NCBI GenBank assembly: GCA_963377175.1
Contig: CAUJNA010001002.1
Span: forward strand, 779,883 to 843,882
DNA: 64,000 nucleotides
From: Effrenium voratum
Taxonomy: Eukaryota > Sar > Dinophyceae > Suessiales > Symbiodiniaceae
Reading direction: 5' to 3'
Part shown: positions 47,846 through 59,674 of the stretch, in pieces
How positions within the stretch are numbered: position 1 is the first letter of the stretch
Layout: each line of letters begins with the position of its first letter
The notes under the pieces: generated by a model
The model's database searches: none
Seen by the model: the letters and a program-made list of their open reading frames with translations, nothing else
What the model was told of the DNA's origin: nothing
Position numbers and translations under genes: made by a program

Positions 47846-48741
47846 GGCCCTCAAAAAAGGGACACGTCAGGGCCCTCAAAACACATTTTTTGTTGAAGGC
47901 TCGGGCAGTAGTCGGGTGGGAGGAATCGCGAATTGGCAATCCCCACTGTTTTGGAAGACTTGGAGCCAAAGTAAGTGGGTTACAACCCCAACCCAGTTTG
48001 GGTCAGTTCATATTTCGTCATGATTTGCATGTCACCTTGTGTTTGCCACTTTAGTTTTGTTGTAATTTTCAGGTCACGTCTACGGGGGCTATCCCAAAGA
48101 AAAAAGAGACACTCCCCACCTGGCTGCCGGGCTTAGCCCCTTTCTCGGAGAGCCGCGGCTTTTTTCAAGGCCGTCGAGCCCATGTTTTGGGGATTCTCAA
48201 GATTCACAGGTCCTTCCTGCAGCACGCCGGGCCGCCAAATGGTCTCAAAATATCCCCCAAAGAAACGGAAACCAGAGATCCATTTTGGACGGGTCCCCTG
48301 AACAAAAAGACAAAGCCCTAAGTTAGACCCAGGCTTCACAGAGTATTTTGCACAACATCTCCCATTCGTAAGCTGTTCACCTTCAAGTATGCCTATGAAA
48401 CTGCATCTAACACCACTGATATTGAATTCACTCACCCCAGATGTATCCTGTAGAGGGGCTGGTGTTCCCGAATTTTGCGTTTTTTCACCTTTGTCGCCAC
48501 TTGTATGTCAACGTGTGGGACCACCTGAGACATTTTTGCCCGTGCCAAGAATGCTGAACAATGATAATATTCAGATCCTAGGTTTAGTGTTGAACGCAGA
48601 CCAAACTAGTTGGCATATGTTTTACCTGTTTGTTTTGTTTCTTTGGTTTTGTTCATGTTTAGTGTGTGCTTGCCCCCGCTTCTTTTGAGTCAATTTGGCT
48701 GAACATAGAAGTGGTTTCGCTTTGGTTTTACCTTTGTTCAT
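47846..48741. other. Noncoding stretch
   Basis: No exon assigned. Contains a GGGCCCTCAAAA(C/A)-type duplicate at 47846-47880. Confidence 0.4.
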
Positions 48742-48863
48742 CTTCCATTTGCTCAAGACTATGTCTTTCCCTTGTTGGTTTTAAAGGGAATCCATTGGAA
48801 TCGATTTCACTACTGGACATATTTGCTCGTTTTTTGCCGGGGCCGAAAAAACACATTGAAGGT
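48742..48863. mobile_element. TIR-D element
   Basis: CTTCCATTTGCTCAAGACTA left; right end diverged (ACACATTGAAGG). Confidence 0.7.
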
Positions 48864-48954
48864 CATGGTTTCACTTTCCACGGAGGACCTCCTCCAGTCT
48901 TTTGGCCGATGGTCCATCAGTTGGCTGCTTGCACTATCTGAACATATTGGGGGG

Positions 48955-49105
48955 GTGTCAAAATGAGGGGACTTGCGCAACAGATTGAGACTTGCATTTT
49001 TGTTGGGAATAAAGGGGGAACCAGCCCAAGAACCAGATCAAGAACTTTTGGAACCAGCCCAAGAACCAGATCAAGAACTTTTGTCAAAATGAGGGGACTT
49101 GCGTT
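48955..49105. repeat. Local duplications
   Basis: TGTCAAAATGAGGGGACTTG occurs at 48957 and 49084; between them a 33-bp unit (AACCAGCCCAAGAACCAGAT) is present twice. Confidence 0.85.
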
Positions 49106-49187
49106 TCCGCCTGGTTTCGCCCCAAGCTACCAAGCCCCACAGGCACGTCCGTTGAAGGCTTTGGGCGCCTATTCGGAGCATTCCTGA
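49088..49187 (+). CDS. Candidate terminal exon with stop
   Basis: Reads LAFPPGFAPSYQAPQARPLK then ALGAYSEHS and a TGA (49185-49187), just before REP-K. Short and Pro-rich. The upstream boundary is obscured by the local duplication. Confidence 0.35.
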
Positions 49188-49200
49188 GAGGTGCAAGGTC

Positions 49201-49318
49201 ATGCTTGTTGTTGGGAAACATGTTGCCCATGTTTGCTTATTGTGGTTGAGTGGCTGATATCCAACCACTTGACTGCTAAAAAATAAATTTTTAAATCCCC
49301 TTCCAACGTCAACCAAGA
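49201..49318. repeat. REP-K dispersed repeat
   Basis: GCTTGTTGTTGGGAAACATG to ACGTCAACCAAG. Confidence 0.75.
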
Positions 49319-49863
49319 GGTGTTGATTTTCGTTTCTGGCTGTCGCAGACCTTCAATGATTTGCTTCTTCCCCCCCAGAGGCTCCCAATGTATTTAGGGC
49401 CCTCAAACAGCCAGGTTTTGAGACCCCCAAACAAACTGGGAGAACTGTTTCACGGTGCTTTCCCTTTAAAGAGTGTCACATGAAGCCCCTTCTCCCTTTG
49501 ATTGCCAGACTAAGCAAGCTACTCAACTGACCTTCGTGCCCTCTGCCCTTCCCAGTTTCCCGAGTTTCGTGGTGTTTGAAACAACAACAAATCCTCCAAC
49601 TTGTTGCAGGGAGTCGTTTCACTTGGCCCGGCGGATCAAAAAAATGCGTAGCATAAAAGAACACCTCTAACTTGTTGCAGGGGGTCGTTGACTCTGGCCT
49701 GGCGGCAAATTAAAAATGCGAGCCAAGGACAGGGTGACGATGCAGCTGCAAATGATGGGTTACCCGCCTTGCTCCTGCCAGCTCCTTCTCAGTAAGCAGG
49801 AGGCGAGCTGTCGAGGTTCCTGGGAGCCGTCGGAATTTGTGGTCCTACTAAAATGTTCAACGT
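49319..49863. other. Noncoding stretch
   Basis: A TIR-I half copy at 49375-49435 and a duplicated ACTTGTTGCAGGGRGTCGTT (49599 and 49668). No gene. Confidence 0.45.
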
Positions 49864-49958
49864 GCCTGGAGTCTCCATGACCCTTCAAAAACGGAGGTCA
49901 TTACCCAAAAAAAGGTCATGACCCCATTTTTCAAGGGTCATGGAGAGTCTTCTAGGTG
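49864..49958. mobile_element. TIR-A element
   Basis: CCTGGAGTCTCCATGACCC left, GGGTCATGGAGAGTCTTCTA right. Confidence 0.8.
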
Positions 49959-50111
49959 GGACTCAGCTAAGTGGCTAGTAGCCGGTCGTAGCCCACTTAG
50001 CATGGTTGTAAGTCCCCTAAAACCAGGGTTACTAACCATTTAGCTAAGTCCCAGACCATCTAAGTAAGGGCCCAAGGGCGGACATTCTTTTGGTGAAGTT
50101 TGAGCACCAAG

Positions 50112-50225
50112 ACCTAGACTCTCCGAATCTGACCATGAACAAATGAGCCGGGCGATGACCCGAATCTTTCTTTTGGGTCATGACCCGGCCCATTTTTAAA
50201 GGGTCAGATTCGGAGAGTCTAGGTA
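50112..50225. mobile_element. TIR-A element
   Basis: CCTAGACTCTCCGAATCTGA left, GGTCAGATTCGGAGAGTCTA right; ends are perfectly complementary over about 20 bp. Confidence 0.9.
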
Positions 50226-50345
50226 CCCAGAGGCTGCTAGGCCTTTCAAGAGAAGACTTAGACCCTCGATACACCCTGGAGGTGTTTGGGACCCGGTCTC
50301 AATACCTGGATGTTTGAGGGCCCCTATAAATCGGGAGCCTCTGGG
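50226..50345. mobile_element. TIR-I element
   Basis: CCCAGAGGCTGC left, GGGAGCCTCTGGGGA right, abutting the TIR-A copy. Confidence 0.8.
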
Positions 50346-50526
50346 GATGGAGAAGCAAATCATTGCATGATTTAGAGTTAGGCTTCACCATTGTGTCACT
50401 GGTAAATCGTCGGGGATGGAGAATCTGTTTTCGAGATTTCGTGTGCGTTCGTGCGCCTGGTAAGCCAGCGACTCGGAGAGATGCGTTCCATAGACTGAGA
50501 TCGCCAAGACGTATTGCCCAATTCCA

Positions 50527-50640
50527 TACTGTGGATGGTTGCGAAATCCATTTCTCACCACTTGGAAACCATGGTTGAAACCGTTGTTTGTTGGCATTCA
50601 GGGTTTGTTAGGTGGTGCAGGATTTCGTCCTTCCACAGTA
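50527..50640. mobile_element. TIR-G element
   Basis: ACTGTGGATGGTTGCGAAATC left, GCAGGATTTCGTCCTTCCAC right. Confidence 0.75.
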
Positions 50641-50654
50641 TCACCAGGTTTCTC

Positions 50655-50741
50655 CCGAGATTCTCCGTGAACCCCAGACAAACCCGAATCTTTCTTTGGG
50701 CAATGACCAACCATTTTCCAAGGGTCATGGAGAGTCTAGGT
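50655..50741. mobile_element. TIR-A element
   Basis: CCGAGATTCTCCGTGAACCCC left, GGGTCATGGAGAGTCTAGG right. Confidence 0.75.
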
Positions 50742-50891
50742 CGCTGTTGGTTTCCGCCCTGTTTTGTTTCCCGAGCCACGAGCGAGTCGACATAAAAGTG
50801 TGTCAGGTAGCTAGACTTCAGACGGGGGCCGGTTTACTAGGGTTTCCATTCGTCCATGCTTTCTTCATGTTTTTGAAAAGACCCTCCTTGC

Positions 50892-51001
50892 CTAGGCCCC
50901 CCAGTGCCCTTTCTCACCCCTTTTTTGGGGGGAGGGTTCCCCTACTAAAATAGACTACAGAACAAAATGTGCCCTTCTAACCTCTGAAATCTGGAGACCT
51001 A
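50892..51001. mobile_element. TIR-B element
   Basis: CTAGGCCCCCCAGTGCCC left, CTGGAGACCTAG right. Confidence 0.75.
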
Positions 51002-51084
51002 GTTGAAATGCAGTTCTTCTTCCCCTTTTGTTTCCTTTTTTGACCCTCTCCTTTCTGCAGAACAAAGGGGTACCCTTGTCTCAG

Positions 51085-51288
51085 TTGTTCAAAGCCGACC
51101 TTTTGACCTTTTGGTTCTCCAATTTTGGTCCATACTTAGTCATGGCCACAAAAGGTGATCACCTTTTAGTTCCAGGTCCTTTGGGCAAGTGAGTCTTCCA
51201 TTTGCTTAAGAATCGATTGGGGACCTAAGCTAATGGGAATACCCTGTTGGGACCTAGGCTCATGGGGAACTTGTTCCAGGGAAAACCG
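51085..51288. repeat. REP-M dispersed repeat
   Basis: Second copy of 44868-45069, closest over CCTTTGGGCAAGTGAGTCTT to TTCCAGGGAAAACC. Same 18-bp palindrome at 51151-51168. Confidence 0.85.
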
Positions 51289-51532
51289 AGTTATTCGGAT
51301 CTCCCACTGGAGGACCCTTAGCCCCTGGCTCGCTTGCAATGAGCTTGCGCCGCCCGAAGTTTGGAGCTTTGGACCTGCTGACTCCCCTCCTTAGACTCTC
51401 CACCCTTGAAAAAGAGACCGGGTGTTGGTGGGGATGTGATGTTAACATGACAAAATGCTACAAAACACCGTGTTTTACAGTGTGTTCTGGCGAAACAGTG
51501 CTGAGAACCAGGTAAAAACGCTTTTCAACCCT

Positions 51533-51623
51533 TCTGGAGTCTGTGGAAAAATGGTTGGTCGTTACCCAAGAGAAAGATTCGGGTCATGCCCCATTTTTAA
51601 AGGGTCATGGAGACTCTAGGTAG
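51533..51623. mobile_element. TIR-A element
   Basis: Left end shortened (CTGGAGTCTGTGG), right end GGGTCATGGAGACTCTAGG. Confidence 0.7.
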
Positions 51624-51940
51624 ACTTCTTTCTTCCGAGTATCAAGTCTGAATATCTCTGCAAAGAACACCCATCCCGAACCCGCTGATTTCCTTGCATC
51701 TCCTTTATATAAAAGGTCTCAGACGGCAAATTTGCAAGAGGGTAATTAGTAGCAGTTCGTGGCCACCCCAAGTACTCAATCATAGAAATGACAAAACAGA
51801 TAGCCACTTGTGCAACCATTAGCCAGGCCGAAAAACCAGCCCACTACTAAACCACTACGAAACCACAACAAACCAATTTGGAATATTTGGAATGCTAAGC
51901 TAGGGCAAAGCCAGTACGAAGGCAGCACAAAGCAATACAA

Positions 51941-52018
51941 CCTAGACTCTTCATGACCCTAAAAGAATGGGATCATTGCCCAAAAGAAAAAGAAAAAGGG
52001 TCATGGAGACTCTAGGTA
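51941..52018. mobile_element. TIR-A element, short
   Basis: CCTAGACTCTTCATGACCC left, GGGTCATGGAGACTCTAGG right, only 78 bp. Confidence 0.8.
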
Positions 52019-52147
52019 GAGCAATTCTGAACAGTGCTGGGCCTCTCAAAGGAATACTGAAACTCAAAACCGGCACTAGACACAGAGGGGATTGAAGAGG
52101 ACCGAAGACAAACGATGCAATTCTTCACTCATACTAAACTCCCTCCA

Positions 52148-52225
52148 TTAGACACCCCGGAGGTGTTTGGGGGTCTCCAAACCGGGGTGTTTGAGGGCCC
52201 TGCTTACATCGGGAGCCTCTGGGTA
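52148..52225. mobile_element. TIR-I element, left end lost
   Basis: GTGTTTGGGGGTCTCCAAAC core, GGGAGCCTCTGGGTA right. Confidence 0.65.
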
Positions 52226-52380
52226 ATGCAAACCAATACTAAGCCAGTACGAAGGCAGCATGAGGCAATAGTAAAGCAATGCTAGCCAAAACTAAGGCAG
52301 TACTAAAGCAGCACAAAGCAATACCAAACCAATACCAAAACAATGCTAAGCCAATACTAACCGATACTAACTTGGGAAAT
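52226..52380. repeat. Degenerate AAGCAATACTAAGCC repeat
   Basis: About ten imperfect 11-15-bp units; a trace of the same repeat lies at 51840-51940. Confidence 0.75.
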
Positions 52381-52693
52381 CCCCATTTGACCCGAATTGC
52401 TTTGCATGTCTTCCCTATGGAGCGCAAAATTTGCCTTGAGGGGTGCGTGCGGGGGAGGGGGGGTGGTTAATCAGTGCCCCACATCATAACCCAGACCTCA
52501 GGGGTGCTTCCGTTTTTTCCTTTGGAGAGGAGGAACCCCTTTGATATGTGATATACAAACCAAAGAGAAGCGGTTGTGTGTTTTGTTTGAGTTGGTAGGT
52601 TGAAACCGCAAGAACAACTGCTCGATCTATTTCACAGACTCCAACCTGAAAAAGCAGTTTTCCCCATTGCGACTTGGGGAGCTGGCTGTAAAA

Positions 52694-52819
52694 TTCTAGG
52701 GGTAGCTTCCCCATTCTTTCCAGGGATCCGTCTTTCCAGAAAACCACAAAAACCCTGGGGAAATTGCTGGTTTTTGAAAAGCACGATGGCTGAAAAGAAT
52801 GAGGAATCAACGCCTAGAA
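52694..52819. mobile_element. TIR-H element
   Basis: TTCTAGGGGTAGCTTCCCC left, GAATGAGGAATCAACGCC and TAGAA right; good inverted ends. Confidence 0.75.
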
Positions 52820-52843
52820 AAAATGGCCCATCCACCCCCGCAG

Positions 52844-52980
52844 GGGCACATGGTGGCACAGCTCGTGCTGAACCTCTCGTCCGCTGACCTCTCCGAAGTC
52901 TCCGAAGCCCGCGTGGATCGGAAAGAAGTTCGCCGTGAGAGCGGATGCATTCTGCAGATACACGAGGAGAGGCGCTCAAG
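52844..52980 (+). CDS. Candidate exon, possible partial KH domain
   Basis: Acceptor-like CCACCCCCGCAG (AG 52842-52843) precedes a frame reading AHMVAQLVLNLSSADLSEVS then EARVDRKEVRRESGCILQIH and EERRSRA. The run VRRESGCILQI resembles the helix-strand part of a KH RNA-binding domain (I..I..eSGa.I.I). The GxxG loop that should precede it is not visible, so this is a weak match. A short hairpin element (CTACCCTCTA 52994, TAGAGGGTAG 53026) follows. A TIR-H element ends just upstream. Confidence 0.4.
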
Positions 52981-53035
52981 AGCCCTTTTTTTCCTACCCT
53001 CTACTCCAAATACCCGGCCTTTTTTTAGAGGGTAG

Positions 53036-53900
53036 CATGTCGACCCTCTACTAAAAAGGGAGGTACTTACCATGGAAAACCAGGTGTTCCCAAAAATACC
53101 ATGAAAAAAGGCGGGTATTTTGAGTATGGGGGTGGTGCTAAGCTACCAGGTGTTCTGCATATGGCAACTCCTCGTAGCTTCCGCCGAATTGTGACTGAAA
53201 TCTGGGGTAGACTTAGGATACATTTTACATTTTACCTGTAACTCAAAGTGAAGCAACCAATAAAATATAGAATCTATAATTGGGCCTAGCTCTAATCGTT
53301 AAATCATTTTTGTAATACCCACCCCCCCAATAAGTATAGCCCCAGCCAAAAGGGAAAAACGCACAACTGAGTCAGCGCCAACTCGGAAAAGGCTCATTGA
53401 CCTTTGCATGGCTCCCCTTGCTGTTTTCTCATTGGAAAGAGGCTCAGGGCCAAAGACCCAAACCAAGGTCGGTTCCTAGGCATGCCCTGAAACGTTTGGA
53501 CTTCCCAGAGGGTCCAAGTACCCCATGAGGATGGCTTTTGGGGGCCAAAAAGGTGTCTAAGTACCTCCTTAGAAGGTACTTGGGCATCACATATCCCACC
53601 ATCTTTTGTTGCTGTTCGCAAGGGATCATCGAGCTACTAGGGCCAAAACCTGTTGGGAGCGGAAGATCTACCCCCTGTGAAACTCGGAAAGTAAAAATAC
53701 ACTGTCAATCATTTTATCATTGTGTTCATGTTTTTCCTTAAACAAAAAAAACAAAAAACATGTTTAAAGGCTTTTGTTGCAGTATCTAGGTTTGTGTATT
53801 CTGTGCCATCTTTACGCGTACATTCGGATCGACAATATGACATACGAATTGAGTCCGGAACATGTATCCCTCACAAGGAACCTTGATATTGTCTAAAGGT
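53036..53900. other. Noncoding stretch
   Basis: No exon or named repeat. AAGGTACTTGGGC-type short repeats around 53510-53590. Confidence 0.35.
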
Positions 53901-54149
53901 CTAAGAGGCTGATCGCCATCCCTTGCAGTTCCCTTGCGTCCTACCTGACTCTTGTGAAGGCGCAATTAGGACAGCTTTTCCGTCAAGAAACGACCGAAGC
54001 AGAGGGGCCGCCTGGGCAACAACGTCCAAAAAGAAGACCTCAAAGAGAAGGGACCCTGAAGAAGAAACAAGCCCAACCAGAGAGAAAGGGGGACGAAATC
54101 GAAACCAACGCACAAAAACAAAGGCCAACCCCGAAAAACCAAAAACAAC
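53901..54149 (+). other. Weak protein-like stretch before the CA tract
   Basis: Plus frames read LPDSCEGAIRTAFPSRNDRS and [20 protein letters not shown]. Several frames are open and run into the CA repeat, so no gene is assigned. Confidence 0.25.
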
Positions 54150-55202
<1,053 letters not shown>

Positions 55203-55203
<1 letters not shown>

Positions 55204-55756
55204 ACCGCCCACCCGGGTCGCTGCTGTCTCCTGAAGCGGACTGACGCCTCATTGCGTCCAGCTCACGTCGCCAACACAAACATGAACTTCAACCCGGGAT
55301 AAGGGACTCTCCCCCTCGCCACAAATGGGTGCGGAATTCCGCCTTGGTGACTCTTTACATGGCTTTGGGTTCGCCATGTTTGTACCGATCGGTGTTGAGT
55401 ACGGCTCGTTTCGGGGTTCAACCCACATTACCCTCCCACCCTGTTCACATGCAACCTCATATTCGGGACCCGGTCCCTTGAAAAAGAAAATGGTCCAAGC
55501 CAGGAACCCCGAAACGTCAGGTTCCGGGTGAATTGGTGGGAGTGTAGTCATGGCAACCCAAAGGGCGATCGCCTTTTAATCCGGGGCAACTGAGCTATTT
55601 GCCACATGCGTTTGCCTTAAACTAGTTTAGACCCTCCAAAGATGGTGTTCCTTACCCTCAAAAAAAGACCGGCCTACATTCTGTAACCCGCAGCTATGCT
55701 ACAACTCGCACATGTCTACGGGGCAGATTCGTTTTTATCTTTTCCTTTTTCCCTTA
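55203..55756. other. Noncoding stretch
   Basis: No exon assigned. Fragments resembling TIR-F (GCGGAATTCCGCCTTGGTGA, CATGGCTTTGGG) at about 55328-55375. Confidence 0.35.
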
Positions 55757-55824
55757 CCTAGACTCTCCATGACCCTTAAAAATGGGGTGACCCCTTTTTC
55801 AAGCGGTCATGGAGAGTCTAGGTA
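55757..55824. mobile_element. TIR-A element, short
   Basis: CCTAGACTCTCCATGACCC left, GGTCATGGAGAGTCTAGG right, 68 bp with most of the core deleted. Confidence 0.85.
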
Positions 55825-55844
55825 GGAGCCCATGAGACTTTTTT

Positions 55845-55962
55845 TTGGAGGACCTTTGACCCCCTCTCCAGCCTACGAGCTCCAAGAACCCCCCGGGGTG
55901 CACCCAGCCCTGCGCGATGGACCCGAGCGCGAGGAGTCGAAGACTTGCACGGCGCTGTGAGT
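55845..55962 (+). CDS. Candidate exon ending at GTGAGT
   Basis: Plus frame reads LTPSPAYELQEPPGVHPALR then DGPEREESKTCTAL and reaches GCGCTGTGAGT, where GTGAGT (55961) is a strong donor. The minus strand is also open (RRASLRLLALGSIAQGWVHP), so confidence is limited. Confidence 0.35.
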
Positions 55963-56608
55963 CCGAGCTTCGTTTCTGAAACCTGCGAGGGCGGTGTTTT
56001 TTTTGGTTCAGGTTCTCAGGCACAACGGTTAGTTGGTGGTGTGGATTGGTGGTTTGAACATTGAATACCCTTAGCTTCCCCAGAGTCAGCTCCCCATTTT
56101 TGTAATTTGTTTTTGCTTGTAATTATGGGGTCCCCTTGGTTTTCCACGAACCAGGAACAAAAAGATCTCATGTTTAGCTGGGGTCCTAGCTCCAGCCAAG
56201 GTAGTTGGTGGTGTGGATTGGTGGTTTGGGAGTTGAATATGCTTCCTCAGTTGTTCAAGGCGAATTCGGTTGGCCTTAAATCAACCACGTTCAAGTCTGC
56301 CGCAAATAGAAGCCTGGGAAGTATGGAGATATGCTGGATGTAGAGGGTAATTGGACATCCACCCCGGAACATCACCAAACCACCAATCCAAACCACCAAT
56401 TAGAGGAAAGCTGACATGTACTCAAAACAATAGCCTTGGGCATCTACAACCAAATGCGGCAACGTGTTATTTTGCTCAGCAATTGTGTTGTGAAGGCCAG
56501 ACAAGAGAGACATGGCCAGATTGGGGTTGCTCAGCTTGAAGACCATGGAGAGAACATAGACGACGTGCCGCAAAGTAACCTAAGGTGTTGCCTCAACATG
56601 TTACACAT

Positions 56609-56722
56609 CTAGGTCCCCCAGTAGTGCCCTTTTTAACCCCTTTTTGGGGGAGGGTTCCCCTACTAAAATAGACTACAGAAAAAGAAGTACCCTTGTACTA
56701 ACCTCTCCACTGGAGGACCTAG
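56609..56722. mobile_element. TIR-B element, full copy
   Basis: CTAGGTCCCCCAGTAGTGCC left, CTCCACTGGAGGACCTAG right. Confidence 0.9.
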
Positions 56723-56871
56723 ATATGCTGTGACAGCTGGCCTAACAAAGTGAATTGCTCAAGTCCGAATTGAACACCCCACGGAATCTGTGCAAAGCTT
56801 TCCGCCCAGCTCTGGGCAAGTTAAGTTGATTCGAGGAGCTAGCGAAATGGTTGGCATTGCCTACCGTCTTT

Positions 56872-56997
56872 CATAGGGGCTGGGGGGAGGGAGGGGAGGG
56901 CGAGGGAGCCCAATAAGCCCTGATTAAGCCCCTAATAAAGCCTTAGTAAGGGCTTATTTGCGCTCCCCCACCCCCTCCCTCCCCCCCAGCCCCCATG
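56872..56997. repeat. Long G-rich inverted repeat
   Basis: Left arm CATAGGGGCTGGGGGGAGGG onward, right arm ending CCCCCCAGCCCCCATG. The arms are about 50 nt each with AATAAGCCCT / AGGGCTTATT near the centre. Could form a hairpin or G-quadruplex. It also contains three TAAGCCC(T/C) units. Confidence 0.85.
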
Positions 56998-57426
56998 AGC
57001 CTTTTTTCCTGGCATTAGGGTAATAAGCCTAGCCGCGAAACGTGGCTGACCGGCGTGACCCCTTAGCGCCCTGAACAGAAAAGACTGTTCGGAAACAATT
57101 GGGGGTGTCATGTTTTAGGATTTGGACCCCCCAAAATGCTGATTTTCCTTCTAGCTTCCCTTTCAACCCACCAACAAAATGGTGTCAACTCAAACTCAGA
57201 CAGACTTCAGTGCCTTTTCCATGTTTTTTACCCTACCAAAAGATCAAACAACAAGGGGCAAAGAACCATCCAGTCAATTGTTTGGGTGCCGCCGCTCCCT
57301 TCATGAAACCGCTTGACTAGGCCCCGGTTGGGTTGCGCCCTTCTCGATGACTTGATCGCCCCGGTTTTTATTCCAGCTGGGGTTTCCCGTGCGCAACGCA
57401 ACGGGGCAGGTCATGCGGTTGCAACT
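56998..57426. other. Noncoding stretch
   Basis: No exon assigned. Confidence 0.35.
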
Positions 57427-57517
57427 TGGAGTCTCCTTCTGCCCCCCCTTTTCTTCGGGGTCATGGTCAACCGCATTTTTCGGCAAACCGCATAAGGGTC
57501 ACGGAGACTCCACGAAG
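57427..57517. mobile_element. TIR-A element, diverged
   Basis: TTGGAGTCTCCTTCTGCCCC left, GGGTCACGGAGACTCC right. Confidence 0.65.
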
Positions 57518-57530
57518 TTTTTTTCAAGCT

Positions 57531-57667
57531 ACGGAGGCCATGCGCCCAGAAAGTCGACCATCCGCCCATTGAGCGAGCGGAGCGGCGTCTTCGCGCGTCT
57601 AGCGGACAGCGCTTTCCAGGGCGACGCGAGAGGGAATATCTGCGTAGGGTCAAATGGGCAATTGTTC
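57531..57667 (+). CDS. Candidate exon between two TIR-A pieces
   Basis: Plus frame reads RKSTIRPLSERSGVFARLAD then SAFQGDARGNICVGSNGQLF. GC-rich with codon-like periodicity, lying exactly between a TIR-A right end and a TIR-A fragment (57664). The TAG at 57668 falls inside the fragment, so it need not be the true stop. A second frame (PPIERAERRLRASSGQRFPG) is also open. Confidence 0.4.
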
Positions 57668-57697
57668 TAGGGATTCTAGGGGTCACGGAGACTCTAA
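57664..57697. mobile_element. TIR-A right-end fragment
   Basis: TTCTAGGGGTCACGGAGACTC only. Confidence 0.6.
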
Positions 57698-57875
57698 ATG
57701 CTTATTTCAGACGAACAGACAAGCAGGGAAGCGGAAGCAGTGCGGGGCGAATATATTTTTCAGGGAACTTTTAGACATGGTGTCCTTTACAGGGAATCCC
57801 GACATCCCCACTGCCCCCGTATCCCCTCGCATAATTTGTTCCCCAATTATTCCTGAGGTCTTCTCAGATGCTATT

Positions 57876-57975
57876 CTTACCTCTTAAAAACACAACTTTT
57901 CAACTTTTTGGGTAACATGGGCTATATGTCTGTAAAAGGTTAACTTCCCCAATCCTTGGAGTTTTAAGGGGTAAG
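57876..57975. mobile_element. TIR-C element
   Basis: CTTACCTCTTAAAAACACAA left, GAGTTTTAAGGGGTAAG right; TATT borders both sides. Confidence 0.85.
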
Positions 57976-58344
57976 TATTTTGATACAGTATGTTAGGGTA
58001 TACTAAATATGACATGGAATTGGAAAGTATTGTTTCTGTGTAGCCCAGCGGGCCAAGATTCATGTCATGAAAGCAAAGGTCTCACATTTGAAGGGCTGTT
58101 TCAAGGTGAACAAAGGTCAAGCTTCAATCGGGAAGGCAAAAAGAGGGACTTTGCATGTTGAGGTGCCCTGACTCCTCAGCAGAAGTGGCACAACCACATA
58201 GAGATTGGGGGAGTGGGTTGTCAACCGTATCTTGGTGGCCCCCAGCCGTCCCCTTAGCTTTTTTGGATTTTAGGGTTTTGTGGTAGTTTGCATTTAGCCC
58301 ACTAGCAGTTAAACTTTTAGCAGAGGATCTGAGGACAGCCCGGA

Positions 58345-58428
58345 TATGGGTGTGGGTCAAAATTCAACCACCATAAAACCGGAAATTTCTATTTTGGGTA
58401 CCCATTTTCGACCCACAGCCATATGGCA
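58345..58428. mobile_element. TIR-E element
   Basis: GGTGTGGGTCAAAATTCAAC left, TTTTCGACCCACAGCCATAT right. Confidence 0.7.
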
Positions 58429-58780
58429 ATCCTTTTTGACACTTTTGGCGTTCAAAATGCCAAAGACAATTGCCAAGGGCCCCGATGTTTTTTTTTTTTG
58501 AGAGGCTCGATGGCTGCAAAGGATTTTCTCAGCGGCAGTTGTTTGGGACCCCAAAGAATTGGGCCCATGTAGATTCCTCAAGACCAGGCCGGTTTGGAGG
58601 CGCGCGTCATTCTGACACACCCTAAACTTGAGATTTGGGTGTGGCTCAAAATTGAACAGGAGGGGTTACACCAAATCCAACGCGCCAGCTGGCAAGTGGT
58701 TTATCCCATAATTTCTAGGGTTGCATCCATCCCAACTGGTGCAGGCTTTTGTCCATCTACTGGTTTTAGTTTGGTATATG

Positions 58781-58950
58781 ATTGTAGTACTGGCGCATGT
58801 ATTTGGACCGCGCAGCCTGAAAGCACATCAAGCCGGCCAGACGGGAGGGGTTCCACCGTCAGACCATCGGTCTTGCGAGACGAAGAAATTGCTTGCTCTG
58901 GGGGCGACTGGTTGCTTGAACGTATGGCTGAATCGTGTATATATGTTGTT
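58781..58950 (+). CDS. Candidate exon, unknown protein
   Basis: Plus frame reads TGACIWTAQPESTSSRPDGR, then GSTVRPSVLRDEEIACSGGD and WLLERMAESC. Protein-like and varied. Another plus frame (HVFGPRSLKAHQAGQTGGVP) is also open. It runs up to a TIR-H element (58962). Confidence 0.35.
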
Positions 58951-58961
58951 TCTTTTTTTTG

Positions 58962-59061
58962 TTGGAAAACCAATTCTTTCCAGGAATCCTTCTTTCTAGA
59001 AAACCTTCAGAAACCCAGGGAAACGGCAGGTTATTGAAAAGAACGATGGTTGAACAGAATG
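58962..59061. mobile_element. TIR-H element, partial
   Basis: GGAATCCTTCTTTCTAGAAAA core and AAAAGAACGATGGTTGAAC right part. Confidence 0.6.
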
Positions 59062-59674
59062 TCTCTCTTTTTTTTGCGTGGGAAACCCCAGGTTAGTATG
59101 ATTTGTGATGATGGACCCTTTGGCGGAAGCGCTGAAACGCTTGGACTGTTGTCCACCAAGCAACTGATCGCAGCTTCTTTGATTTGAGGTAGTGAGCCGC
59201 GCCCAAAGCCCTCATTGGCCACTGTAGAGTGTTCTTTCTCGTTGAATGGTTGTAGCAAGGTCAATGTATAACCATTTTTGATGGAAACATAGGGGACACA
59301 TTTCCTCTAGGAATTCCTGCAGCTGGTTTCTTAGAATGTTAGAATAGACTGTTGAGTTCACGGTTTCTGTCAGGCCTTCCATGTCGAGGCTCCAAAAAAA
59401 TTATATGGGCTCTTTCTTAGTCTCCTAGAGATTAACATGGAACCCACAAAACCCATCATTCATAGAGGAAACTCCTTCTGAGAAGCGGATCCCATTCTCC
59501 GGTTTCTTCTGTTATTGTGCACGTGGTTTGGGACGAATGCTCACTAACCTGGTTGGTTACCAACAGAACAAGGACTAGTTTTGTCTTGCCAATCACTACA
59601 TAAGTCCCACACCATCTCAGGCAAGCGAGCCTTGCTCCGAAAAACTCCAGTCAGGTTTCCATCCTGAGATCTCA
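59062..59674. other. Noncoding stretch
   Basis: No exon or named repeat. CTGCAGCTGGTTTCTTAGAAT also occurs near 4840. Confidence 0.35.
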
